From: JBAWVR01 sp964583845
Lineage (GTDB): Bacteria > Patescibacteriota > Minisyncoccia > Phycocordibacterales > GWA1-40-21
Direction: 5' to 3'
Assembly: GCA_964583845.1 (NCBI GenBank)
Contig: CAZOXG010000036.1
Span: forward strand, 1-6,643
Length of the DNA stretch: 6,643 nucleotides
In this document: piece by piece, positions 1 to 5,201 of the stretch
Layout: every line of letters starts with the position of its first letter
Position numbering within the stretch: position 1 is the stretch's first letter
Notes under the pieces: model-generated
The model's input: the letters and a program-made list of their open reading frames with translations, nothing else
What the model was told of the DNA's origin: nothing
Database searches by the model: none
Position numbers and translations under genes: made by a program

Positions 1-435
1 GGATAATATTTCAATTAATCTCGGCTTGTGCGGCTCAGGCGCTTCATTTAACTTACACCACTTACCTTCAACTATTTCAAAATTATCTATTTTATATTTT
101 TCGTCGGAAACTTCAGCTAAAAAACATTTTACCGTGTCTACTTTATATTCTTTATTATTTGTAAATTGACCAACTTCTGTCACTTCATTTACAGATATCC
201 CTACTTCTTCTAAAACTTCTCTTCTAACTGCCTGTTCCCAGGTTTCTTTACGTCCGACTCCCCCGCCAGGCAAAGTCCACCCTTTGTGAGCATATCCAAT
301 TTTAACAAAAAGAATCTTATCCTGATGTTTAATAATACATTTTACACCTCTGGTTTTTGGTCTAAAAATAAACCAATATATTTTTCTAGATGGATTAACA
401 ATAGCCCAAAATGTTTTAATAAATATTTTTTTCAT
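1..435 (-). CDS. Nudix hydrolase (C-terminus cut by window edge)
   Basis: I translated 145 codons on the minus strand, starting MKKIFIKTFWAIVNPSRK and still open at base 1, so the C-terminal end is missing. Residues 58-80 match the Nudix box GX5EX7REUXEEXGU exactly: G58, E64, then REVLEEVGI at 72-80. R72, E73, E76 and E77 are the residues expected to bind the metal and carry out catalysis. The preceding GWTLPGGG (52-59) is the usual lead-in. Nudix enzymes hydrolyse nucleoside diphosphates linked to another moiety, such as oxidised dNTPs or NDP-sugars. Nothing visible fixes the substrate. The N-terminal ~25 residues are basic and aromatic and precede the core fold. The ATG at 435 is preferred. 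An in-frame ATG at 462 lies inside a palindromic repeat, and a stop follows further upstream. There is no Shine-Dalgarno site and no clear promoter, so it may be read through from murD past the 448-529 repeat. The family call is firm; the specific function is unknown. Confidence 0.9.
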   Translation of the reverse strand, partial: MKKIFIKTFWAIVNPSRKIYWFIFRPKTRGVKCIIKHQDKILFVKIGYAHKGWTLPGGGVGRKETWEQAVRREVLEEVGISVNEVTEVGQFTNNKEYKVDTVKCFLAEVSDEKYKIDNFEIVEGKWCKLNEAPEPHKPRLIEILS

Positions 436-447
436 TGTTTTTTGTAT

Positions 448-529
448 GTCATCCTCGCGCATGCGGGGATCCAGGAATCTTAATAAGTCTTAATACTAAA
501 TCCTGGATTCCTGCTTTCGCAGGAATGAC
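448..529. repeat. Composite inverted repeat (REPIN/MITE-like) between murD and the Nudix gene
   Basis: Two related palindromic units face each other. The left unit starts GTCATCCTCGCGCATGCGGG and ends ATCCAGGA; the right unit starts TCCTGGATTCC and ends GCAGGAATGAC. The arms GTCAT...ATCCAGGA and TCCTGGAT...ATGAC are inverted copies around a ~21-nt AT-rich spacer. Each unit also has its own internal stem, for example CCTGC-TTTC-GCAGG in the right one. Units of the type ATTCCTGC..GCAGGAAT are widespread in bacterial genomes and give spurious peptides such as WIPAFAGMTE, which occurs here. The element begins 10 nt after the murD stop, so the folded RNA could also act as a 3' end or stability element for murD mRNA. 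Confidence 0.75.
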
Positions 530-538
530 AGAAAGAGG

Positions 539-1927
539 TTATTTAAACTTTTTAACCAACTTCACAAACTGCTCACCTCGATCAAATTCGTTCTTGAACA
601 TGCCAAAAGAAGCGAACCCGGGACTTAAAACAATCACGTCACCTTTCTTGGCTACCAATAATGCTTTAGTCACCGCCGTTTTTAAACTATCATAAACACA
701 AGACTTATCTCCAAACTTTTTCAGCACAGCTTCCTTAATCGTTTCTGTCCCTGTGCCGGCCAGCAGAAAAGCATAATCCGCATATTTAATAATGTGTTTA
801 GCAGCCTGTTGATTATCCAATTTCTTATCTGCCCCACCAGAAATAGTAATAAGCTTACCTTTACCTTTAACGTGATCTTTTAATGATCTTAAGGCTACTT
901 CTAACGCTTCGGGTGTAGTCGCCGTCGTATCATTATAAAATTCAACACCTCGAACTAAACCTAAAAATTCCATGCGTCCCTCCACCCCACCAAAGTTTTC
1001 TAAAACTTTTTTAATCTTCTTTTCGTTTATACCGAAAATTCTACCAACTTCGACAGCTTGCGCCATATGCCACAAATTGTGCTCGCCGGGAATCTTTGGT
1101 TTCCAAGTTTCAAATTCAGAAATTTTCGGCAATAATACTTGAGCCAAAGGTTTACCGAAATATCTTTCAGTAATAACTTTTTTTATGCCGTCACCAAGTA
1201 TTAAAAAATTCTCGTCCGTTTGATTGGAAAAAATCTTGGCTTTATCATCAAAATATCTTTGCATGCCGACTGTCTCACTAGCGCCATCAGTCATATAATA
1301 ATTCAAATGATCTGGCAGAAAGTTTGTAAAAACAGAAATCTCTGGAGAAATACCGGCTGAACCAAAACCTTGTAACTGCCAAGATGACAACTCCATGACT
1401 ACAATATCTCCCGGTTGAACTTTTTTGATTAATGGTAAAGTTGCCAAACCTTTTATATTGCCACCGAGGTGCACATGATTACCGAATTCACTTTTCAGTA
1501 ATTCGTAAATCATATACGTCGTGGTGGTCTTGCCTCTCGTCCCGGTTACCCCCACAACCAAGACAGAATTTCCATAAAGCTCTCGGCATAACTTTGTAAA
1601 TAAAGACTCATCCATCTCAACTGGAATATTATTTTTTATTGCTTCAGTGATGTAAGGTGAATTCAGTGGCACACCGGCAGCCTTCAAAATAAAATCTTTA
1701 TTGGCAAAATCTTCCAGACGGTGTTCACCTAAAACATATTTTATATTCTTAAACTTTTCTAGTTTTTTTAAGGTGGTAGCTAAATCTTTGGCTTTCTTCA
1801 AATCGGTTACAGTCAAATCTACCCCAGCTTCAGCTAAAAACTTGGCGTCATTAAGCCCGCGTCCTAATAAACCTAAACCTATCATGGTTACATTCTTGCC
1901 CTTGAAATAGTCTTTGTAATTATTCAT
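539..1927 (-). CDS. murD: UDP-N-acetylmuramoyl-L-alanine--D-glutamate ligase
   Basis: This 462-residue protein has the full length and layout of MurD, the cytoplasmic ATP-dependent ligase that adds D-glutamate to UDP-MurNAc-L-Ala in peptidoglycan synthesis. The N-terminal Rossmann-like domain has IGLGLLGRG (16-24). The central ATPase domain has the P-loop GVTGTRGKTT (126-135), GGNIKG (155-160), ELSSWQL (179-185), TNFLPDHLNYY (201-211) and DDKAKIF (227-233). K229 aligns with the lysine that is carbamylated in E. coli MurD. GEHN (281-284) and YNDTTATTPEA (331-341) follow, then the C-terminal LSPGFASFGMFKNEFDRGEQF region (434-454). In E. coli the NDT motif reads NDSKATN, so the lysine is replaced by threonine (T335). 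The ATG at 1927 follows AAGAACCAAA with no Shine-Dalgarno site. A TATAAT promoter lies about 26 bp upstream, so the gene probably has its own transcript. Confidence 0.95.
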   Translation of the reverse strand: MNNYKDYFKGKNVTMIGLGLLGRGLNDAKFLAEAGVDLTVTDLKKAKDLATTLKKLEKFKNIKYVLGEHRLEDFANKDFILKAAGVPLNSPYITEAIKNNIPVEMDESLFTKLCRELYGNSVLVVGVTGTRGKTTTTYMIYELLKSEFGNHVHLGGNIKGLATLPLIKKVQPGDIVVMELSSWQLQGFGSAGISPEISVFTNFLPDHLNYYMTDGASETVGMQRYFDDKAKIFSNQTDENFLILGDGIKKVITERYFGKPLAQVLLPKISEFETWKPKIPGEHNLWHMAQAVEVGRIFGINEKKIKKVLENFGGVEGRMEFLGLVRGVEFYNDTTATTPEALEVALRSLKDHVKGKGKLITISGGADKKLDNQQAAKHIIKYADYAFLLAGTGTETIKEAVLKKFGDKSCVYDSLKTAVTKALLVAKKGDVIVLSPGFASFGMFKNEFDRGEQFVKLVKKFK

Positions 1928-1953
1928 TTTGGTTCTTTAATTGTCTTATACGT

Positions 1954-1982
1954 ATTATACAAATTACGAGGCAAAAAGCTAA
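1954..1982 (-). promoter_or_regulatory. Putative murD promoter
   Basis: Read on the minus strand, a perfect -10 TATAAT (1954-1959) lies 17 bp from a weak -35 TTAGCT (1977-1982). Transcription would begin near 1947 and give a leader of about 20 nt. The promoter lies between the pyk terminator and murD, which fits murD being transcribed separately from pyk. Confidence 0.6.
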
Positions 1983-1992
1983 GTGCAAAACT

Positions 1993-2022
1993 AAAACACC
2001 GAACCCAAGGGTCCGGTGTTTT
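1993..2022 (-). terminator. Intrinsic terminator of pyk
   Basis: The inverted repeat pairs AAAACACCG with CGGTGTTTT, then ACCC with GGGT inside, leaving one A/C mismatch and a tight loop. Read on the minus strand it starts 17 nt after the pyk stop and ends in TTTTAGTTTT. The flanking A and T runs would let it work in both directions, but no plus-strand gene approaches it. Confidence 0.85.
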
Positions 2023-2038
2023 AAATAATAAATACTTT

Positions 2039-3466
2039 TTAGATAGTCTCAACCAAAATCATATTGGTAGCGATGGATTTACCAAATGGCATACCAGCGA
2101 CAACCACGACATTGTCCCCTTTTACGGTCTTCTTACTCTTCAGTAAATAAGATCGAGTTAGAGCCAAGACTTCAGTTAAAGTACTGAACTTTTCAATCAA
2201 AATAGGTTGAACTCCAGAACTCAAAACTAATTTACGATATGTGCGAGCGTTTGGAGTTAAAGCCAAAATCGGTTGAACTGGTTTTAGACGAGAAATCATA
2301 CGCGCAGTATAACCAGAGTTAGTAAGGACAACAATTTTTTTAGCCTCAACATTATCCGCTACATCAACGGCTTCATTAGTAATTGATTCCGCAATCCCGT
2401 CTGGATTGTTTTCAAACTTACGCTTCATAGACAATTCGCGATGCAAGTAATCTCCTTCAATTTTCTGAGCCACCTTTGTCATAACTTCAACAGCTTTAAC
2501 TGGAAATTGACCAAGGGTAGTTTCTTCAGAAAGCATGATCGCGTCAGTACCGTCTAAAATAGCATTAGCTACGTCAGAAACTTCCGCACGAGTTGGAACG
2601 GGAGAATTAATCATTGATTCCAACATCTGAGTAGCGGTAATAACCGGTTTACCGGCTACATTACACTTCTTGATAATCATTTTCTGAACTGACGGTACAT
2701 TCTCAGCTGGAATCTCGATAGCCAAGTCACCACGAGCTACCATAATACCATCTACTAACTCCAAGATTTTATCAAAATTGGCAACCGCTTGTGGAGTCTC
2801 AATCTTTGCAATAATGTGTGCATCACTCTTTTTCTTTTTCAAAATCTCACGCAATTCGGTAATATCTTCTGGGCGACGTACGAATGATAAAGCGTAAAAA
2901 TCAACTTTATTTTTAACACCAAATTCCAAGTCAATCATATCTTTGGCAGTCAAAGCACTGATAGTTAAATCGGTATCTGGCAAGTTTACTCCGCGACGAT
3001 CTTTGATTTCACCACCAACAATAACCTTACACTTAACTTCATCACCTTTGATATCAACAACTTCTAATTTTTTCTTACCGTCATGTAAAAGAACAGCGTC
3101 GCCCACCTTAATCTCTTTAGCGAAAGTTGGATAGTTAATACTAACCTTCTCGTCAGTACCGACAATGTCTTTGGTAGTCAAAGTGAAGAAAGCCCCTTCT
3201 TTCAAAACAGTCAGTCCTTTTTCAAATTTACCAATACGAATCTTTGGACCTGCCAAGTCCTGTAAAACCGCCACAGGTTGACCAAGTTTTTCTTGAACTT
3301 TTTTAATATTATTTACACGATTCTGGTGTTCAACAAAATCTCCATGAGAGAAGTTTAAACGCATAACATTCATACCAGCCATCACGAGCTTAGTAAGCAC
3401 TTCCTCGCTTTCAGTTGCTGGACCAATAGTACAGACAATCTTTGTTTTCTTTGAAATTTGAGACAT
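2039..3466 (-). CDS. pyk: Pyruvate kinase
   Basis: This 475-residue protein has the normal length of bacterial pyruvate kinase, the last glycolytic step (phosphoenolpyruvate + ADP to pyruvate + ATP, needing Mg2+ and usually K+). The N-terminal motif is KIVCTIGPA (9-17). MRLNFSHG (35-42) holds the substrate and nucleotide contacts R36, N38, S40 and H41. D70 lies in LQDLAGPKIRIGK. The B domain cap runs from about 80 to 160, followed by GVNLPDTDL (159-167). ALSFVRRPEDI (192-202) and IIAKIE (218-223) supply catalytic K221 and Mg-binding E223. ARGDLAIEIP (244-253) carries D247; most homologues have GDLGVE, so G to A here is a mild variant. TATQMLESM (277-285) is conserved. The C-terminal allosteric-type domain is present from about 355 to 475. 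The ATG at 3466 follows AATAATTAAAT, with no Shine-Dalgarno site. The gene has its own promoter and terminator. Confidence 0.97.
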   Translation of the reverse strand: MSQISKKTKIVCTIGPATESEEVLTKLVMAGMNVMRLNFSHGDFVEHQNRVNNIKKVQEKLGQPVAVLQDLAGPKIRIGKFEKGLTVLKEGAFFTLTTKDIVGTDEKVSINYPTFAKEIKVGDAVLLHDGKKKLEVVDIKGDEVKCKVIVGGEIKDRRGVNLPDTDLTISALTAKDMIDLEFGVKNKVDFYALSFVRRPEDITELREILKKKKSDAHIIAKIETPQAVANFDKILELVDGIMVARGDLAIEIPAENVPSVQKMIIKKCNVAGKPVITATQMLESMINSPVPTRAEVSDVANAILDGTDAIMLSEETTLGQFPVKAVEVMTKVAQKIEGDYLHRELSMKRKFENNPDGIAESITNEAVDVADNVEAKKIVVLTNSGYTARMISRLKPVQPILALTPNARTYRKLVLSSGVQPILIEKFSTLTEVLALTRSYLLKSKKTVKGDNVVVVAGMPFGKSIATNMILVETI

Positions 3467-3511
3467 ATTTAATTATTTTCTACTTTTTAATTATTAATGA
3501 GTACGGCAGGC

Positions 3512-3541
3512 ATTCTATCATAAAAAAGGACATTTTGCCAG
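3512..3541 (-). promoter_or_regulatory. Putative pyk promoter
   Basis: On the minus strand, -35 CTGGCA (3536-3541) and -10 TAGAAT (3512-3517) are 18 bp apart. The predicted start near 3505 gives a leader of about 39 nt. It lies just downstream of the terminator of the preceding gene. Both hexamers are imperfect, so the call is moderate. Confidence 0.5.
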
Positions 3542-3568
3542 TAAAAAACTGGGCGCGTTTTCAAAGCA

Positions 3569-3599
3569 AAAGGCCGGTCACCTTCGGTGGCCAGCCTTT
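3569..3599 (-). terminator. Intrinsic terminator of the four-TM protein gene
   Basis: A 14-bp stem with one mismatch, AAAGGCTGGCCACC paired to GGTGACCGGCCTTT around a GAA loop, is followed on the minus strand by TTTTGC. It lies 5 nt after the stop of the 3605-4183 gene, which places it as that gene's terminator. Confidence 0.85.
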
Positions 3600-3604
3600 A
3601 TAAA

Positions 3605-4183
3605 TTATTTTATTTTTAGAATTCTTCGGATCATCATTGAAGCTTTGCCACTAATTTTTATTGGTAGTGAAATATCTTCTCCATCAACACTCTGCAAGAC
3701 GTTAACTTCCTTAATGATAGCAATAATTCCTGTCACAATAGCCGCGACAGGCACAATGTAATTTAAAATTATAAAAGTAAGAATTGACAAAGTTCCTTCA
3801 ACCTTAATACCCTTTAAAACAGTATAGATTAAAATCCAATATGACAAACCACCTACCACACCAAGAGCTAGAGAGGTACTAAATAGATTGAAATTCTTTT
3901 TCTTCAATACCAACAAAACTCCGTAAATAATTGCTAGCAAAGCGTAGACAGCTAAAGGAGCATTTGTACTGAAAGTGAACAAGAAGTTCATGGTATTAAA
4001 CTGTCCTAACCACTGCAATAGACTCTGCATAGTTTCAGGATATAAACTAGATATTGTCATCAAAGAAACGAATAAAATGTTAAGTGCAGAAACAACTGCG
4101 AAGTACCAAAAGAGTACCTGATTTGAAATTCTTAATGTTTTTATGTCGTCTATTATAAAGTTTTTATAACAAAAAGACAACAT
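3605..4183 (-). CDS. Hypothetical four-TM membrane protein
   Basis: I do not recognise the family. The 192-residue frame has four hydrophobic stretches at about 23-46 (VLFWYFAVVSALNILFVSLM), 73-92 (NAPLAVYALLAIIYGVLLVL), 101-121 and 130-157 (TLSILTFIILNYIVPVAAIV). A short polar C-terminal tail ends in a basic RRILKIK. The spacing suggests a small integral inner-membrane protein with both ends in the cytoplasm. The annotated ATG at 4183 is doubtful. It begins within the T-run of the upstream terminator, has no Shine-Dalgarno site, and a near-consensus promoter lies inside the first 11 codons. If that promoter drives the gene, translation must start later, for example at the ATT of residue 19 or the ATG of residue 44, which would cost TM1. 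The frame is supported by its hydrophobic pattern and the terminator directly after the stop. Confidence 0.7.
   Translation of the reverse strand: MLSFCYKNFIIDDIKTLRISNQVLFWYFAVVSALNILFVSLMTISSLYPETMQSLLQWLGQFNTMNFLFTFSTNAPLAVYALLAIIYGVLLVLKKKNFNLFSTSLALGVVGGLSYWILIYTVLKGIKVEGTLSILTFIILNYIVPVAAIVTGIIAIIKEVNVLQSVDGEDISLPIKISGKASMMIRRILKIK
4152..4180 (-). promoter_or_regulatory. Promoter overlapping the start of the four-TM gene
   Basis: On the minus strand, -35 TTGTCT (4175-4180) is 17 bp from a perfect -10 TATAAT (4152-4157). It directly follows the tRNA-unit terminator, as expected for the next gene's promoter. The predicted start near 4145 lies downstream of the longest-frame ATG at 4183, so either the start codon or the promoter call is wrong. 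Confidence 0.6.
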
Positions 4184-4206
4184 ATAAAAACGCCTACATC
4201 AGGCGT
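4183..4206 (-). terminator. Intrinsic terminator of the tRNA unit
   Basis: The stem ACGCCT paired with AGGCGT around a 5-nt loop is followed on the minus strand by TTTTTAT. It lies 17 nt past the 3' end of the outer tRNA-like sequence, so it closes the transcript that begins at the 4510-4538 promoter. Confidence 0.75.
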
Positions 4207-4265
4207 ATAAATTACATTCTTTGTGGGCGCACCAAGAGTTGAACTTGGGACCAAAGTCATTATTA

Positions 4266-4295
4266 GGAAAAACTGTCCGGGTGGACAGTTTTTCC
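4266..4295. repeat. Perfect 13-bp hairpin replacing the anticodon arm
   Basis: GGAAAAACTGTCC (4266-4278) and GGACAGTTTTTCC (4283-4295) pair perfectly around a 4-nt loop. It occupies the place where the inner tRNA has the 5' anticodon stem and loop. The 4-nt loop is not the 7-nt loop of an anticodon arm, so it is not a remodelled anticodon stem. Confidence 0.85.
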
Positions 4296-4301
4296 GCTCT
4301 A

Positions 4302-4443
4302 TCATTAAAAATAGAATCATTTGTACCGAACAAAGTGGGCGTACCAAGAGTTGAACTTGGGACCTCGTCATTATCAGTGACGCGCTCTAACCACCTGAGC
4401 TATACGCCCACTTTGTTAATTACTTATATCTATTTTTAATGAA
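4302..4443. mobile_element. MITE-like insert with terminal inverted repeats carrying tRNA-Ile
   Basis: Perfect 14-bp inverted repeats TCATTAAAAATAGA (4302-4315) and TCTATTTTTAATGA (4429-4442) bound a segment that splits the D-loop of the outer tRNA-like sequence. The plus-strand triplet CTA occurs on both sides (4299-4301 and 4444-4446), which would be a 3-bp target duplication. Removing the insert and one CTA leaves a continuous, ordinary D-arm, GCTC AGGTGGTA GAGC on the minus strand. The segment encodes no transposase. Calling it mobile is an inference from its ends; in RNA the same ends would form a stem presenting the inner tRNA. Confidence 0.5.
4336..4409 (-). tRNA. tRNA-Ile(GAU)
   Basis: A complete 74-nt cloverleaf reads on the minus strand. 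The acceptor pair is GGGCGTA/TACGCCC (7 bp), the D stem GCTC/GAGC with a 9-nt loop, the anticodon stem CGTCA/TGACG with loop CTGATAA, the variable loop AGGTC, the T stem CCAAG/CTTGG with loop TTCAACT, and the discriminator is A. The anticodon GAT reads isoleucine codons AUC and AUU. CCA is not encoded; the next bases are CTT, so a CCA-adding enzyme is needed. No promoter is obvious right in front of it. It appears to be transcribed from 4510-4538 inside the larger interrupted tRNA-like sequence. The same tRNA type usually sits in the 16S-23S spacer of bacteria. Confidence 0.95.
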
Positions 4444-4455
4444 CTACCACCTGAG

Positions 4456-4473
4456 CCTGTCTGCGCAGGCAGA
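4456..4473. repeat. 18-bp palindromic insert in the D-stem of the outer tRNA copy
   Basis: Where the intact tRNA reads CTGAG-CTATACG on the plus strand, the outer copy reads CTGAG, then CCTGTCTGCGCAGGCAGA, then CTATACG. The insert centres on the palindrome CTGCGCAG and can fold in two alternative ways (GCCTG/CAGGC or GTCTG/CAGAC). Its exact ends are ambiguous by 1 nt because of a shared C. Confidence 0.8.
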
Positions 4474-4509
4474 CTATACGCCCACAAAAAATACAATTCA
4501 GACTTCAAA

Positions 4510-4538
4510 AATATAGCAGAAAATAGACAAAAAGGCAA
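4510..4538 (-). promoter_or_regulatory. Promoter of the tRNA unit
   Basis: On the minus strand, -35 TTGCCT (4533-4538) and extended -10 TGCTATATT (core 4510-4515) are 17 bp apart. Transcription from about 4503 would begin roughly 20 nt before the first base of the outer tRNA-like sequence, as expected for a tRNA gene. Confidence 0.7.
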
Positions 4539-4540
4539 CA

Positions 4541-4570
4541 AAAATGGCCGGTGGATAAACTCCACCGGCC
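4541..4570 (-). terminator. Intrinsic terminator of the 155-residue protein gene
   Basis: A perfect 9-bp GC-rich stem, GGCCGGTGG with CCACCGGCC, and a 7-nt loop are followed on the minus strand by ATTTTTG. It begins 14 nt after the stop at 4585 and lies just upstream of the tRNA-unit promoter. Confidence 0.9.
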
Positions 4571-4584
4571 GGCACAATGAGGAA

Positions 4585-5052
4585 TCAGGATTTCTCCCAA
4601 CTATCCTTCCAAATCTTGTCCGCGTTGGCGGGCAAAATATTGGCAATACTTCCCTTGAACATCTGTTCAAAGAGTACATCGTACTTCTCTTCCACCGCCG
4701 AGAAAGTTGAGCGATCAGCTTTACATCCACGGCAACGCATTTGTTTTTTGACATCGCGTATGGCCATCTTTAAGACCATTTCGCGATATTTTTCAATGCC
4801 CTGCTCACAACGAACTTTGGTCAGCTCTGCCTTGGCCGCTGCACGGATCTCGGCCGTTTTGACAGCCTTGATCTCGTTGTAGCGGTTCACGGCAAAGATT
4901 ACGAGCACCGAAAGAAAGATCAGCGTGAGGATAAGTGGCACTCTGCCAATCCAATGCTCAACCATCTTTTGCTTCCGACGCTCTTTGCCGATATCGATGC
5001 GATATCGCTCCAGGTTAGCCTGGATCTTTCTCTGATAATCAAGCTGATTCAT
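4585..5052 (-). CDS. Hypothetical membrane-anchored coiled-coil protein with a CxxC
   Basis: I do not recognise the family. The 155-residue protein has a polar, basic N-terminus (1-36, with KERRKQK at 23-29). One transmembrane segment follows at about 37-55 (RVPLILTLIFLSVLVIFAV), then a charged Ala/Glu/Lys-rich stretch at about 58-105 that looks helical or coiled-coil. After it comes a short cysteine motif C107-R-G-C110, plus C82. The basic residues before the TM suggest the N-terminus is inside and the helical domain faces outside. The paired cysteines could form a disulfide or bind a metal. The ATG at 5052 is well chosen: GGAGG lies 6 nt upstream. The gene has a TTGACA promoter and a GC-rich terminator, so it is a one-gene unit. 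By eye its base composition is richer in G+C than pyk or murD, which may indicate a different origin. Confidence 0.8.
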   Translation of the reverse strand: MNQLDYQRKIQANLERYRIDIGKERRKQKMVEHWIGRVPLILTLIFLSVLVIFAVNRYNEIKAVKTAEIRAAAKAELTKVRCEQGIEKYREMVLKMAIRDVKKQMRCRGCKADRSTFSAVEEKYDVLFEQMFKGSIANILPANADKIWKDSWEKS

Positions 5053-5058
5053 GGTTCA

Positions 5059-5063
5059 CCTCC
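5059..5063 (-). promoter_or_regulatory. Shine-Dalgarno site of the 155-residue protein gene
   Basis: GGAGG, within CGGAGGTGAACC, ends 6 nt before the ATG at 5052. This canonical site fixes the start. It is notable because the 16S tail in this window lacks the matching CCUCC. Confidence 0.85.
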
Positions 5064-5089
5064 GAAATCAAGTTTGGAACTCCAAAACC

Positions 5090-5118
5090 AAAGTATCACA
5101 TTTAAATTTTAATGTCAA
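5090..5118 (-). promoter_or_regulatory. Promoter of the 155-residue protein gene
   Basis: On the minus strand a perfect -35 TTGACA (5113-5118) is followed by TGTGATACTTT. The -10 could be GATACT with an upstream TG (15-bp spacer) or TACTTT (17-bp spacer). The leader would be roughly 30-35 nt. It sits directly after the terminator of the upstream small gene. Confidence 0.65.
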
Positions 5119-5120
5119 AT

Positions 5121-5162
5121 GAAAACCGCTGCTCAAAGAAATGAGTCCAGCGGCTTTGTTTT
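5121..5162 (-). terminator. Terminator of the 52-residue protein gene
   Basis: CCGCTG (5126-5131) pairs with CAGCGG (5148-5153), and CTCA/TGAG continue the stem inside. On the minus strand the hairpin is followed by TTTTCATTT. It lies about 17 nt after the stop of the small gene and directly abuts a second palindrome that overlaps its last codons. Confidence 0.7.
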
Positions 5163-5201
5163 CATCCGTCTTACCCGCTTAGGCGGAAAGACGAATGAAA
5201 A
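5159..5201. repeat. 43-nt palindrome over the end of the 52-residue protein gene
   Basis: The arms TTTTCAT-C-CGTCTT (5159-5172) and AAGACG-A-ATGAAAA (5188-5201) pair with one mismatch. Inside, CCGC (5175-5178) pairs with GCGG (5183-5186), leaving loop TTAG. The stop codon of the small gene lies at the loop edge (5179-5181), and the last seven sense codons lie in the palindrome. It may be an inserted palindromic repeat that became the coding end, or an mRNA 3' structure. Confidence 0.7.

Larger units (their letters stand above)
4224..4483 (-). pseudogene. Interrupted tRNA-Ile-like sequence enclosing an intact tRNA-Ile
   Basis: The minus strand has a 5' part (4483 down to 4444) that reads GGGCGTATAG, an 18-nt insert, then CTCAGGTGGTAG. 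It also has a 3' part (4301 down to 4224) containing TAGAGCG, a 30-nt hairpin, TAATAATGAC and a T-arm/acceptor end almost identical to the inner tRNA. The acceptor strands of the two parts still pair: GGGCGTA with TGCGCCC, six Watson-Crick pairs plus one U.G. The T stem CCAAG/CTTGG and loop TTCAACT are intact. The 5' side of the anticodon stem and the anticodon loop start are replaced by the hairpin, so this cannot decode as a normal tRNA. A 142-bp segment with terminal inverted repeats sits in its D-loop and carries the complete tRNA-Ile. It is probably a tRNA duplicate broken by insertions, but the whole structure has its own promoter and terminator. Confidence 0.75.

Noticed and set aside
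286..483. Plus-strand 65-codon frame
   Set aside because: It is antisense to the Nudix gene and ends in the repeat; it has no ribosome site and low-complexity composition.
435..695. Plus-strand frame with WIPAFAGMTE-type peptide
   Set aside because: The peptide is the translation of the 448-529 palindromic repeat, and the rest is antisense to murD.
1928..3480. Alternative ribosome-binding motif complementary to the UAAUUCAAUU tail in the murD and pyk leaders
   Set aside because: Both leaders contain AATTAA, but the possible pairing is only about 4 bp and is expected by chance in AT-rich DNA.
4153..4439. Frames of 72 codons on both strands across the tRNA region
   Set aside because: They translate the tRNA and its broken copy; the peptides such as GVPRVELGTS are typical tRNA artefacts.
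4299..4446. CRISPR or integrase attachment site
   Set aside because: There are no regularly spaced repeats and no integrase gene. A standard tRNA integration leaves only a 3' tRNA fragment, whereas both halves are present here.
4416..4882. Other frames of 101-112 codons around the 155-residue gene
   Set aside because: They overlap the 155-residue gene, its terminator or the tRNA promoter, and lack ribosome sites; the 4585-5052 frame has promoter, GGAGG and terminator.
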